From Tardibacter chloracetimidivorans (lineage in GTDB: Bacteria > Pseudomonadota > Alphaproteobacteria > Sphingomonadales > Sphingomonadaceae): a stretch of 64,000 nt of DNA. Each line of letters begins with the position of its first letter. The first letter of the stretch is position 1. Position numbers and translations under genes: made by a program. The stretch spans positions 2,715,501 through 2,779,500 of the forward strand of contig NZ_CP018221.1 in NCBI RefSeq assembly GCF_001890385.1. Reading direction: 5' to 3'. The notes beneath the pieces are model-generated. The model made no database searches and was not told the DNA's origin. It saw only the letters and a program-made list of their open reading frames with translations. Of this stretch, positions 27,869 to 36,541 are shown in pieces.

Positions 27869-29020
27869 TCAGATCGTTGCGGCCGATCCCAAAATCACGG
27901 TGGCCTGACTGGACAAGACGCCGCCATTGCCATGCGCCAGGGCGGTATTCACGTCCTTGATCTGGTTTGCGCCCTCGCCACGAATCTGCCGCGCCGCTTC
28001 CACGATTGCGAACAGCCCGTACATGCCGGGATGGCAATAGGACAGCCCGCCGCCGTTGGTGTTGACCGGCAGCTCGCCACCCGGGCCGATGCGCCCATTC
28101 GACACGAACCTTCCGCCCTCGCCCTTTGGACAGAAGCCCAGATCCTCAAGGAAGAGGATCGTGTTGATGGTGAAGGCGTCGTAGAGTTGCACCACGTCTA
28201 TGTCCGACGGCCCGACGCCGGCCATGGCATAGGCGCGTGGGCCGGATTCGGCAGCGGCGGTGGTCGTCACGTCACCCGCCTGCGAGATCGCGTTCCACCA
28301 GGTCGCCGCCGCAGCGCCGAGAACGGGAACGGGCGGGCGTGGACCGTGGCGCGCGCGATCCGCCCGTGTCATGACGATTGCGGCCGCGCCGTCAGTCACG
28401 AGGCAGCAGTCCTTCACCGAAAGCGGGCTGCTGATCACCCGGGATTCGAGGCAGTCCTCGATCGTCAGCGGGCCTTTTGCAAAGGCTTCCGGATTACCGT
28501 TCGCCCACCCCCTTGCGGCGACGGCGACTTCGGCAAGCTGGGCGCGGGTCGTGCCATATTCGTGCATGTGGCGCGCGGCGGCGAGTGCATAGGATGAAAT
28601 GGGAAAGAGCGGGCGGTAGGGCGCTTCCCAGACATTGTTCTTGAACGGCGTCGAAAGCTTGCCGCCTGCGGTGCGCTGGTTGGAGCCATAGGCGATCAGC
28701 GCCACGTCGATATAGCCGGCCGACAGCGCAAGCGCGGCCGTCGCCATATGGCTCATGAAGGCAGAGCCGCCGGTGCGGTTATTGTCGGTGAAGCGCGGTT
28801 GCAGGCCAAGATATTCGGCAAGCGACAGGCCTGCGAAGAAATCGTCGGGCAGGCAGATGAACAGACCGTCGACGTCGCCCAGCCGCAAGCCCGCATCCGC
28901 GATCGCAAGCATGGACGCCTTGGCAGCAAGCTCCAGCGAAGTGTGGCCCGGCGCTTCGCCTACTCCATAAGTCGCAAGGCCCGTGATCGCGGTCGATCCG
29001 CGTGGAAAGGTGCCGCCCAT
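27869..29020 (-). CDS. Thiolase-fold protein lacking the nucleophilic cysteine (Ltp2-like aldolase candidate)
   Basis: A 383-residue protein of the lipid-transfer/SCP2-thiolase group. The position that carries the acylated Cys in thiolases reads RTGGSAFMSHM, without Cys. The usual HDCF motif reads LYDAFT with Tyr, and the C-terminal motif is YCHPGMYG. Members such as Ltp2 have lost the Cys, pair with a DUF35 protein, and catalyse retro-aldol cleavage of a CoA thioester side chain. A DUF35 gene lies 10 bp upstream, supporting this role. The ATG at 29020 follows GAGGAGG. Confidence 0.8.
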   Translation of the reverse strand: MGGTFPRGSTAITGLATYGVGEAPGHTSLELAAKASMLAIADAGLRLGDVDGLFICLPDDFFAGLSLAEYLGLQPRFTDNNRTGGSAFMSHMATAALALSAGYIDVALIAYGSNQRTAGGKLSTPFKNNVWEAPYRPLFPISSYALAAARHMHEYGTTRAQLAEVAVAARGWANGNPEAFAKGPLTIEDCLESRVISSPLSVKDCCLVTDGAAAIVMTRADRARHGPRPPVPVLGAAAATWWNAISQAGDVTTTAAAESGPRAYAMAGVGPSDIDVVQLYDAFTINTILFLEDLGFCPKGEGGRFVSNGRIGPGGELPVNTNGGGLSYCHPGMYGLFAIVEAARQIRGEGANQIKDVNTALAHGNGGVLSSQATVILGSAATI

Positions 29021-29030
29021 CAAAGCCTCC

Positions 29031-29399
29031 TCAAACCGGATCGAACACGAGAATCGGCGTCTCGTCTTCCTGCGCGACGCGCGCTTTCACCTTCATGCCG
29101 ATCCGAACGTCTTCGGCAGCCATGCCTTCGACCCGGCTCATCAGCCTTGGCCCTTCGTCGAGGTCTATCAGCGCGACATGATAGGGCGCGGCCGGCGGTT
29201 TGCGGCCGATGACGGAGACCGAATAGACGGTGCCCGTGCCCATGGCCTCCACCCATTCAAGATCGGTCTCGCCCGTTCCGGGTTCCATCACGCGCGGCGG
29301 AAAATAGCGCGTTCCGGTTGATTGCGCCCGTTGCAGCAGAAACCGTCCTTCGGCCAGCGCCGCGCGCCACACGGCCTCGGGAGCTTCGTCGGTGATCAT
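29031..29399 (-). CDS. OB-fold DUF35 protein, zinc-ribbon cysteines missing
   Basis: A 122-residue partner protein of thiolase-like enzymes: RFLLQRAQSTGTRYFPPRV, then VYSVSVIGRKPPAAPYHVAL and VKARVAQEDETPILVF, the OB-fold. Normal members have four Cys in the rubredoxin-like N-terminal part; this one has no Cys at all. It sits between the CoA-transferase gene (4-bp overlap) and the thiolase-like gene and very likely forms a complex with the latter. Confidence 0.85.
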   Translation of the reverse strand: MITDEAPEAVWRAALAEGRFLLQRAQSTGTRYFPPRVMEPGTGETDLEWVEAMGTGTVYSVSVIGRKPPAAPYHVALIDLDEGPRLMSRVEGMAAEDVRIGMKVKARVAQEDETPILVFDPV

Positions 29400-30616
29400 G
29401 GGTTCTCTCCCTCTCCGGTGATCAGGGCCTTGCTATCGAGGAGCGACTCGATCTCGGCCTCGGTGAAGCCGTTTTCGCGCAGCACGGCCCTGCTGTCTGC
29501 GCCAAGCGCCGGTCCGGGGTCGCCGATCGCTCCCGGCGTTTCCGAAAAGCCGGTCGGTATGCCCGGAAAACGCAGGCGCCCCTGATCGGTATCCCGCTCT
29601 TCCCAGAAGCCGGTCGCCTCCAGATGCGGATCATGCAGCAGATCGGAGGGGCTTGCGATCGGCGTGGCCGGAATTTCGGCCTTTCGCATCAGTTCCAGCC
29701 ATTCGTCGGTCGTCTGCTGCTCCATCACCGTGGCCAGCCTGGCGAGCACCGCGCCGATATTCTCCGTCCGGCTACGCATCGATGCGAACATCGGGTCGCG
29801 CGACCATTCGGGGTCGCCCAGCGCGGCAAAGAAGGCGCGCCAGTGTTTGTCGTTATAGATCATCACGCCGATATAACCGTCGCGGGTACGGTAGGGCCTG
29901 CGCGCCTCTGAGGTGACGCGGGGATATTCGGGCGGGCCGAGCGGCGGATCGAAGATCGATCCGCACAGATGCTCGATCATGGTGAACGAGACGAGCGTCT
30001 CGAACATCGGGATTTCGATCTCCTGCCCCAGGCCGGAGCGTTCGCGGGCGAAAAGCGCCGCCACGATCGCATAGGCGCCGGTCAGCCCCGCCACCTTGTC
30101 GGCGACGACCGTGCCCAGATAGGTCGGCTTGCCCCCGGACAGCCGGGCCTGAAGATCGACCAGCCCCGACGCCGCCTGGACGATGTCGTCATAGGCGGGA
30201 AAGTCCCGATAGGGGCCTGTCCGCCCGAAGCCGTAAAGATTGGCGTAGATGATCCGCGGATTTGCGGATTTGAGCGCGGTATAGTCCAGCCCGAGCCGCC
30301 CGATCGCCTGAGCGCGCATCGAATGGACGAAGACGTCGGCCGTTTCCGCCAGCCGCAACAGCGCGGTGCGTGCGGCGGGTTGCTTCAGGTCCAGCGCGAG
30401 GCTGCGCTTGCCGCGATTGACGTTGAGGAACATGCCGCCGCGCGATGCGTCCTGCCCGGGCGGCAGGAAGCGTGTGGTGTCGCCGGTCGGGCCTTCGATC
30501 TTGATGACGTCCGCCCCCAGATCGGCGAAGATCTGGGTCGCATAGGGGCCCATCAGAACGCTCGTCAGGTCAAGGATACGAACGCCCGCCAGCGGACCCT
30601 GGCCGCGCCCGCTCAT
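29396..30616 (-). CDS. CaiB/BaiF (family III) CoA transferase
   Basis: A 406-residue protein: GVRILDLTSVLMGPYATQIF and ADLGADVIKIEGPTGD at the start, then LNVNRGKRSLALDLK and AYDDIVQAASG. The catalytic Asp is probably that in VVADKVAG. It moves CoA between an acyl-CoA donor and a carboxylic acid, activating the cluster's acid intermediate. The ATG at 30616 follows GGAG; the frame is open to 30745, but that would overlap the divergent promoter. It heads the three-gene unit CoA transferase, DUF35, thiolase-like. Confidence 0.9.
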   Translation of the reverse strand: MSGRGQGPLAGVRILDLTSVLMGPYATQIFADLGADVIKIEGPTGDTTRFLPPGQDASRGGMFLNVNRGKRSLALDLKQPAARTALLRLAETADVFVHSMRAQAIGRLGLDYTALKSANPRIIYANLYGFGRTGPYRDFPAYDDIVQAASGLVDLQARLSGGKPTYLGTVVADKVAGLTGAYAIVAALFARERSGLGQEIEIPMFETLVSFTMIEHLCGSIFDPPLGPPEYPRVTSEARRPYRTRDGYIGVMIYNDKHWRAFFAALGDPEWSRDPMFASMRSRTENIGAVLARLATVMEQQTTDEWLELMRKAEIPATPIASPSDLLHDPHLEATGFWEERDTDQGRLRFPGIPTGFSETPGAIGDPGPALGADSRAVLRENGFTEAEIESLLDSKALITGEGENP

Positions 30617-30675
30617 CGCCCTGCTCCGGGGCTTGTCAAACAGGCCGCGAGGCATAGGCTCGTGCGTGTGTACGC

Positions 30676-31425
30676 ATGAGAGGGACTGGAACCGTGAAGG
30701 CTCATCTGGTTGCGGCTGGAAAATATCATGATATCGACTTTGCAAGGTTGGAGTTGCTGAAACTGCTGGCCGAGCATCCTGAAATCCGCACGTCCGTCTC
30801 CTCGGATTATGCCGATACGGCGCGCATCGAAGCGGCCGATCTGCTTGTCACCTACACTTGCGATCTGGTGCCGACGCCGGACCAGACCGCGACAATTCGC
30901 GCCTTTCTTGAGCGCGGCGGGCGCTGGCTCGCGCTCCACGGCACGAACTCGATCCTGCGAATCGCCGATGACGGCGTCGTCGACACCCCCGACGAAGCGC
31001 CCGAGTTCATGGAGCTTGCCGGCAGCCGTTTTGCCGCGCACCCGCCGATCGAGCCGTTCAAGGTCTTCGTCACCCGGCCTGATCATGCGCTGACCACAGG
31101 CCTGCGCGATTTCCGGATCGAGGACGAACTCTATCTCACCCGCCCGACCGCCGAGATCGACGTGCTGCTCCACACCAGCTTCACCGGTAGCTGCCCGGAA
31201 TTCCGCGACGCCGAGTGGGACGAACCGCAGGTGCCCGTCCTCTATCTGCGAAAGCTCGGCAAGGGCGCCGTCCTCTATCTGACGCTGGGTCATTGCCGTG
31301 GCCACTACGACATGCTCCCTGCCACAAAATTCTGGCCCCATCCTCAGCGCTGCGGATGGAATTATCCGATATTCCACGAACTCCTTCGCCGGGGCATCCG
31401 GTGGGGGATGCCGGGCATGTTATGA
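30676..31425 (+). CDS. ThuA-domain protein
   Basis: A 249-residue protein of the ThuA (trehalose-utilisation) class I glutamine amidotransferase-like fold: LVTYTCDLVPTPDQTATIRA, FLERGGRWLALHGTNS, and late GKGAVLYLTLGHCRGHYDM. ThuA proteins are linked to sugar or ether cleavage, but the role is often unknown. The alternative start GTG at 30694 has AGAGGG upstream and may be the true one. Its 3' end overlaps the convergent TetR gene by six bases. Confidence 0.82.
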   Translation: MRGTGTVKAHLVAAGKYHDIDFARLELLKLLAEHPEIRTSVSSDYADTARIEAADLLVTYTCDLVPTPDQTATIRAFLERGGRWLALHGTNSILRIADDGVVDTPDEAPEFMELAGSRFAAHPPIEPFKVFVTRPDHALTTGLRDFRIEDELYLTRPTAEIDVLLHTSFTGSCPEFRDAEWDEPQVPVLYLRKLGKGAVLYLTLGHCRGHYDMLPATKFWPHPQRCGWNYPIFHELLRRGIRWGMPGML

Positions 31426-32082
31426 CGCTTTCTGGAGGAGGGGGTTCATCGAACGGATCTGGTCCTCCACAAGTTTCAGCATCGGCTCGACCATCGCCTC
31501 GTCCGCCGCGCCGGTTTGCACATTGATCGCGAGGCCCTCCAGAACGGTCTGGGAAAGCGTCATCGCCAGGTTGAACTGGTCGCGATCCGCCCATTCGGGG
31601 AAAAGTGAAAAGGCCATGGCCATGTAGCGCTCGCGGAACTCCACCTGCAAAGGCTGGAGGATGCGCGCGAGATCGGCATGGGTGCGCGCCGCAAGCGCCA
31701 GTTCGTGAAAGGCGATGAACGCGGGTTTCTGCAGTTGCCGCCAATAGGTGCGGACCAGAGTCGCCGGATCGTGCTGGTCGGTTTCCGCCGCGCGCCGGAA
31801 GGCCCGCAGCCGCTTTTCGTGAAGCTCGATGATGGCGGCCTTGATCAGCGCCATGCCGTTTTCGAAATGGTGCAGCATCGCGCCGCGGGAAAGACCCGCC
31901 TCGTTCGCGATCTGGGGCGTGGTGGTGTTGGAATAGCCGCTCTTGACGATGCAGCGGATCGTCGCTTCAATCAGCCGCGCGCGGGTCTGGCCGCTTTTCA
32001 GCGACTGGAGCGTAGGTGCGGCGGAGCCGCTTTCCTTGGTCTTTCGGCCGTTAGAGCCGGATCGCAATGCTGCCAGCGCCAT
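31420..32082 (-). CDS. TetR-family regulator, candidate master regulator of the cluster
   Basis: A 220-residue TetR protein. The DNA-binding part is ATIRCIVKSGYSNTTTPQIA followed by NEAGLSRGAMLHHFENGMAL, roughly residues 40-82, and a helical effector domain follows. It is divergent from the SDR/Rieske/E1-E2 operon starting at 32361. Two copies of the AAAAACA-N8-TGTTTTT palindrome lie in the intergenic region, one 20-40 bp from its own start, so autoregulation and control of the operon are likely. Eight more copies occur elsewhere in the supercluster. Confidence 0.88.
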   Translation of the reverse strand: MALAALRSGSNGRKTKESGSAAPTLQSLKSGQTRARLIEATIRCIVKSGYSNTTTPQIANEAGLSRGAMLHHFENGMALIKAAIIELHEKRLRAFRRAAETDQHDPATLVRTYWRQLQKPAFIAFHELALAARTHADLARILQPLQVEFRERYMAMAFSLFPEWADRDQFNLAMTLSQTVLEGLAINVQTGAADEAMVEPMLKLVEDQIRSMNPLLQKAS

Positions 32083-32102
32083 CTAATATCGCTTCCTTTC
32101 CA

Positions 32103-32124
32103 TAAATCAAACATGATTGTTTTT
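32103..32124. promoter_or_regulatory. Cluster palindrome, site 3
   Basis: On the minus strand it reads AAAAACA-ATCATGTT-TGATTTA. It lies 21 bp upstream of the TetR start at 32082. Confidence 0.7.
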
Positions 32125-32201
32125 TATCGAAGTTGTCAAGCGACGAATACACTTCAAACCCCCATGGGCACAAGGGCGAAGGGCAAGTGCGTGCCCAAAT
32201 C

Positions 32202-32223
32202 AAAAACAATCATGCATGTTTTT
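32202..32223. promoter_or_regulatory. Cluster palindrome, site 4 (perfect arms)
   Basis: AAAAACA-ATCATGCA-TGTTTTT, with 7/7 matching arms. It lies about 140 bp upstream of the SDR start at 32361, at the head of a seven-gene plus-strand operon. Confidence 0.8.
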
Positions 32224-32360
32224 TGCTTGCCAATTGAGCCGGCTTGGTCCAGATAAATGAGGCGAAGAGATTTCATTGGTCCCGGCGTGGTTTAGCCCGC
32301 GCCGCTGGTGGCAGGATCGGCCGCAAGCGACCGGGCAAGACAGGGTTGAGGAGACGAAGG

Positions 32361-33122
32361 ATGGATCTGGGGCTCCAGGGAAAAAAGGCGATCATCGTCG
32401 GCGCGGCGCGCGGCATCGGAATGGCCACGGCCGAAGTTCTTGCCCGCGAAGGTTGCGACCTCGCCATCACCGCCCGGTCGGAGGATGGCGTCAAGGACGC
32501 CGTCGCGAACCTCGGGAAATACGGAACCAAGGTCATCGGCAAGGCGGTGAACGTCAAGAAGGCGGATGATTACAAGGCGTGGCTGGCCTGGGCGCTGGAT
32601 GAGATGGACGGCTGCGACATACTTGTCCCGATCAGTTCGGCAGGCGGCGGCATGGGCAGCGAGAAATACTGGCACAATGCCTTTGAGGTGGATGTGATGG
32701 GCCCGGTCCGCGCCGTTGAGGCGGTGATCCCCGGCATGACGGAGAAAGGCTCCGGCTCGATCGTTCTGATCGCAACCACTTCGGCGGCCGAAGCGATGGG
32801 CGGCCCGCAGGCCTATAATGCGATGAAGGCTTCGCTCGTGACCTGGGGAAAGCAGCTTGCGCTTTTCCATGGCAAGGACGGCATTCGCGTGAACGTCGTC
32901 TCTCCCGGTCCCGTCGAGTTCGAGGGCGGCAATTGGGACATGATCAAGGGCACGATGGAAAAATTCTACCAGTCGCAGTTGCGCCAGCAGCCGACCGGGC
33001 GGCTGGGCACGCCGGAAGAGATCGCGCGCTGCATCGCCTTTCTCGCCAGCCCCGCGGCAAGCTGGTGCAACGGCTCGCACCTGGTGGTCGACGGCGGCTT
33101 CACCAATCGCACCCATTTCTGA
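32361..33122 (+). CDS. SDR-family oxidoreductase
   Basis: A 253-residue SDR with VGAARGIG at residues 13-20, catalytic Tyr152 and Lys156 in AYNAMKAS, and the C-terminal HLVVDGGF. The canonical NNAG is replaced by SSAGGG. The ATG at 32361 follows GAGGAGACGAAGG. It is the first gene of a long operon with a Rieske oxygenase 28 bp downstream, so it may oxidise the oxygenase product. It is under the likely control of palindrome sites 3 and 4. Confidence 0.88.
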   Translation: MDLGLQGKKAIIVGAARGIGMATAEVLAREGCDLAITARSEDGVKDAVANLGKYGTKVIGKAVNVKKADDYKAWLAWALDEMDGCDILVPISSAGGGMGSEKYWHNAFEVDVMGPVRAVEAVIPGMTEKGSGSIVLIATTSAAEAMGGPQAYNAMKASLVTWGKQLALFHGKDGIRVNVVSPGPVEFEGGNWDMIKGTMEKFYQSQLRQQPTGRLGTPEEIARCIAFLASPAASWCNGSHLVVDGGFTNRTHF

Positions 33123-33150
33123 TCGGCGCGGGGATACTCGAGGAACAGCC

Positions 33151-34485
33151 ATGCCCGACGTCAAGCGCAAGGTTGAGGTGATCCGGGTCAATCCGCAGGA
33201 TTGGCCGGACGGCACGCCTGCCTGGAAGGCGGAAGACCCGGAGCTGGGCCACGACATCATCCCCGCCGAACGATATACCAGCGAAGCGTTCATGAAGCTG
33301 GAGTGGGAGCGGATCTGGACAAAGGTCTGGCTGGTCGGCGGCCGTTCGGACGACATCAAGGAGCCGGGCGACTATATCTGCACCGAGATCGGCAAGGAAT
33401 CGGTGCTGATCGTCCGCCAGCATGACGGCTCGGCCCGGGCCTTCCCCAACGTCTGCCTTCACCGCGGAAACCGGCTGCGGCCGGAAGGGCTGGGCAACGC
33501 GGAGAACTTCCGCTGCATGTACCATCACTGGACCTATGGGCTGGACGGAAAGATCGAGCGGATTCCCGATCTCGACACCTTCCCCCAGGGCTGCCCGCCC
33601 GGAGCGAGGCTGCCAAGCTATCCGTGCGGGGAATGGGGCGGGTTCGTCTGGTATTCGCTCAATCCGGATGTGGAGCCGCTTGAGCAATATCTGGATCCCA
33701 TGCCCCAGCACCTCAACCCCTACCACATGGAGCGCATGGCCTGGGTGCGCGACATCACGGTGGAATGGGACTGCAACTGGAAGGCAAGTGTCGACGCCTT
33801 CAGCGAGACCTATCATGTGCAGGGCATCCACCCGCAGCTCCAATGGTATCTCGACGACGTGAACGTCCAGATCGACTGCTATGGCAGGCACAACCGCTAT
33901 ATCGTGCCGTTCGCCGCGATCAGCCCGCGCGTCGCGCTGCCGTCCTCGATCCCGCCCGCCATCTACGAAATCATGGTGAAAGCGGGGATGGACCCGGCCG
34001 AATATGAAGGCCGCGTCAGCGACATCCGCCGCGATGTCCAGCTGTTCAAGCGCAAGCACGGCCTGGAACAGGGCAAGGACTATTCGGAGCTGAACGACGA
34101 CCAGCTGACCGACGATTATCACTACACGATCTTCCCGAACGTTTCGATGAACGTGCACGCAGACGACGTCATGATGTTCCGCCAGCGGCCGCATCCGACC
34201 AATCCGGACAAGATGTTCTACGACGTCTGGCTGTTCGAGCTGGTTCCCGACGGAGAGGAATGGCCGGAGCGCCCCAAACACAAGCGTTTCAAGCATGGCG
34301 ACAAATCGATCGGGCAAGTGCTCGATCAGGACGCCTTCAACCTGCCGACCGTGCAGAAGGGCATGCATTCGGACGCTTTCAAGGGGCTGTGGATCGGGGA
34401 TCAGGAGCTTCGCATCCGGCATTTCCACAAGGTGCTTGACGATCACATCTATGGGCCGGGCGGCAAGGGCCCGGGGGACATCTAG
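33151..34485 (+). CDS. Rieske non-heme iron oxygenase, alpha subunit (1 of 4)
   Basis: A 444-residue protein. The Rieske [2Fe-2S] ligands are Cys102, His104, Cys122 and His125 (CLHRGN and CMYHHW). The mononuclear iron site has Asp215, His222 and His227 in VDAFSETYHVQGIHP. The length and single-subunit layout fit oxygenases that work without a beta subunit. It would insert oxygen into a ring or methyl group using electrons from a ferredoxin/reductase not encoded next to it. It lies in the operon between an SDR and the 2-oxoacid dehydrogenase genes. Confidence 0.92.
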   Translation: MPDVKRKVEVIRVNPQDWPDGTPAWKAEDPELGHDIIPAERYTSEAFMKLEWERIWTKVWLVGGRSDDIKEPGDYICTEIGKESVLIVRQHDGSARAFPNVCLHRGNRLRPEGLGNAENFRCMYHHWTYGLDGKIERIPDLDTFPQGCPPGARLPSYPCGEWGGFVWYSLNPDVEPLEQYLDPMPQHLNPYHMERMAWVRDITVEWDCNWKASVDAFSETYHVQGIHPQLQWYLDDVNVQIDCYGRHNRYIVPFAAISPRVALPSSIPPAIYEIMVKAGMDPAEYEGRVSDIRRDVQLFKRKHGLEQGKDYSELNDDQLTDDYHYTIFPNVSMNVHADDVMMFRQRPHPTNPDKMFYDVWLFELVPDGEEWPERPKHKRFKHGDKSIGQVLDQDAFNLPTVQKGMHSDAFKGLWIGDQELRIRHFHKVLDDHIYGPGGKGPGDI

Positions 34486-34536
34486 GCAGCCGTTCGGAAA
34501 CGCGAATCCTCCGCAGGCGGAGGCGGGAGAGAAAGA

Positions 34537-35508
34537 ATGCAGCTTTCAAGGGATGATTTGCTCGGCGCGTACCGCCGGATGGCGACCATCCGCCAGTTCG
34601 AGGAACGGCTCCACGAAGAGATCAAGACCGGGGAAATCGCCGGATTCACTCATTTGTACTGTGGTCAGGAAGCAGCCGCCGTCGGCGTCTGCGATCATCT
34701 GACCGATGATGACTACATCGTCTCCACCCATCGCGGGCACGGCCATTGCATCGCCAAGGGCTGCGACGTGAAGGGGATGATGAAGGAGATCTACGGCCGC
34801 AGGGACGGGCTTTGCAAAGGGCGCGGCGGCTCGATGCATATCGCCGACCTGTCGGTGGGCATGCTTGGCGCCAACGGGATCGTCGGCGCAGGCGCGCCGC
34901 AGGCGGTGGGCGCCGCGATCGCCGCCAAGCTGGACGGCAATGGCAGGGTCGCGATCGCCTTTTCGGGCGACGGCGCATGCAACCAGGGAACGACCTTCGA
35001 GGCCATGAACCTGGCCGTCGTCGTCAAGGCCCCGGCGATCTTCGTTTTCGAGAACAACCACTATTCCGAACACACCGGCGTCGATTATGCGGTCGGCACC
35101 AACAAGGACATCGCCAGCCGGGCCGAGGCCTTCGGCATGAAGGCGTGGCGCGCCAATGGCTGCGATTATTTCGATACATATGACGCCATGCGCGAACTGC
35201 TCGACCATGTCCGCGCGGGCAATGGCCCGGCCGCGATCGAGCTGGATACCGAGCGTTTCTACGGCCATTTCGAAGGCGACCCGCAGCGTTATCGCGGTCC
35301 CGGCGAACTCGACCGGCTGCGCGAGGATCGCGATTGCCTGAAGGCGTTCCGCGCGCGCGTGGGCGAGGCCAAGCTCCTCGACATTGCCGAGCTGGACGCA
35401 ATCGACGCCGAGGTCGCGCAGCTTATCGACGAATCGGTGACGGAAGCGCGCGCCGCGCCCGCGCCCGATCCGGCGTCCGTCGCCGAAGACGTCTATGTGG
35501 ATTATTGA
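34537..35508 (+). CDS. Thiamine-diphosphate 2-oxoacid dehydrogenase E1, alpha subunit
   Basis: A 323-residue E1alpha with the cofactor-binding motif GDGACNQGTTFEAMN ending in ENNHYS, and YIVSTHRGHGHCIAKG near residue 65. It resembles pyruvate- and acetoin-type E1alpha. With the next two genes it forms a complete E1alpha/E1beta/E2 set. Its substrate is unknown: a 2-oxoacid or acyloin released by the pathway that must be turned into acyl-CoA. Confidence 0.9.
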   Translation: MQLSRDDLLGAYRRMATIRQFEERLHEEIKTGEIAGFTHLYCGQEAAAVGVCDHLTDDDYIVSTHRGHGHCIAKGCDVKGMMKEIYGRRDGLCKGRGGSMHIADLSVGMLGANGIVGAGAPQAVGAAIAAKLDGNGRVAIAFSGDGACNQGTTFEAMNLAVVVKAPAIFVFENNHYSEHTGVDYAVGTNKDIASRAEAFGMKAWRANGCDYFDTYDAMRELLDHVRAGNGPAAIELDTERFYGHFEGDPQRYRGPGELDRLREDRDCLKAFRARVGEAKLLDIAELDAIDAEVAQLIDESVTEARAAPAPDPASVAEDVYVDY

Positions 35509-35520
35509 GGGGGATCGGCC

Positions 35521-36531
35521 GTGGCAGTGATGAATATCCGCGAAGCGATCAACCATACGCTTCATGCCGAGATGGAACGCGACCCGAGCATCATCGTGCT
35601 TGGCGAGGACGTGGTCGGCGGGGCGGGCACCGCCGGCGGGCAGGAAGCGATCGGCGGCATCTGGGGCACCACCGGCGGGCTTTACGCAAAGTTCGGGGCG
35701 GAGCGCGTGATCGATACGCCGATCTCCGAAAGCGCGATCGTGGGCGCTGCGGCGGGTGCTGCGCTGGCGGGCAAGCGGCCGGTCGCCGAACTGATGTTCG
35801 CCGACTTCATCGGCGTGAGCCTGGACCAGCTCTGGAACCAGATGGGCAAGTTCCGCTACATGTTCGGCGGCAAGACGAAATGCCCGGCTGTGGTCCGCAT
35901 GATCTATGGCGCGGGGATGAACGCGGCCGCGCAGCACAGCCAGTCGGTCTATGCGCTGCTCACCTCCATGCCCGGCCTCAAGGTGGTGATGCCCGCCACT
36001 CCGGCGGACGCCAAGGGACTGTTGACCGAGGCGCTGCGCGGCGACGATCCCGTCATGTTCATGGAGCACAAGACGCTCTACGGCGTGAAGGGCGAGGTGC
36101 CCGACGGCGAACACCGGCAGCGCTTCGGCGAGGCGCGGATGGTGCGCGAGGGCGGTGACGTGACCATCGTCGCCTGCGGCCGGATGGTCGGCTTTTCCGA
36201 AAAGGTCTCAGATAAGCTGGCAGGCGAGGGAATCGGCGTCGATCTGCTGGACCTGCGCACGACGAGTCCGCTTGACGAAGAAGCCATTCTGGACTCGGTC
36301 GAGGCGACCGGACGGCTGGTGATCGTCGATGAAAGCCCGCCCCGGTGCAGCCTTGCGTCCGACATCGCGTCGATCGTCGCCGCCAGGGCCTTCACCAGCC
36401 TGAAAGCGCCGCCCGCCATGGTGACTGGCCCCCATTCGCCGATCCCGTTCGCCCGCGAGCTGGAGCGCGCCTGGGTGCCGTCGCCCCCGAAGATCGAGGA
36501 CGCGGTGCGCCAAGTCCTCGCGTTCCGGTGA
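35521..36531 (+). CDS. 2-oxoacid dehydrogenase E1, beta subunit
   Basis: A 336-residue E1beta: INHTLHAEMERDPSIIVLGE, DVVGGAGTAGGQEAIGG and the conserved DTPISESAIVGAAAGAAL. It pairs with the E1alpha encoded 12 bp upstream to form the alpha2beta2 ThDP enzyme. GAGGGGGA precedes the start, a GTG at 35521. The E2 gene starts 10 bp after its stop. Confidence 0.92.
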   Translation: MAVMNIREAINHTLHAEMERDPSIIVLGEDVVGGAGTAGGQEAIGGIWGTTGGLYAKFGAERVIDTPISESAIVGAAAGAALAGKRPVAELMFADFIGVSLDQLWNQMGKFRYMFGGKTKCPAVVRMIYGAGMNAAAQHSQSVYALLTSMPGLKVVMPATPADAKGLLTEALRGDDPVMFMEHKTLYGVKGEVPDGEHRQRFGEARMVREGGDVTIVACGRMVGFSEKVSDKLAGEGIGVDLLDLRTTSPLDEEAILDSVEATGRLVIVDESPPRCSLASDIASIVAARAFTSLKAPPAMVTGPHSPIPFARELERAWVPSPPKIEDAVRQVLAFR

Positions 36532-36541
36532 GGAGCGGGCC

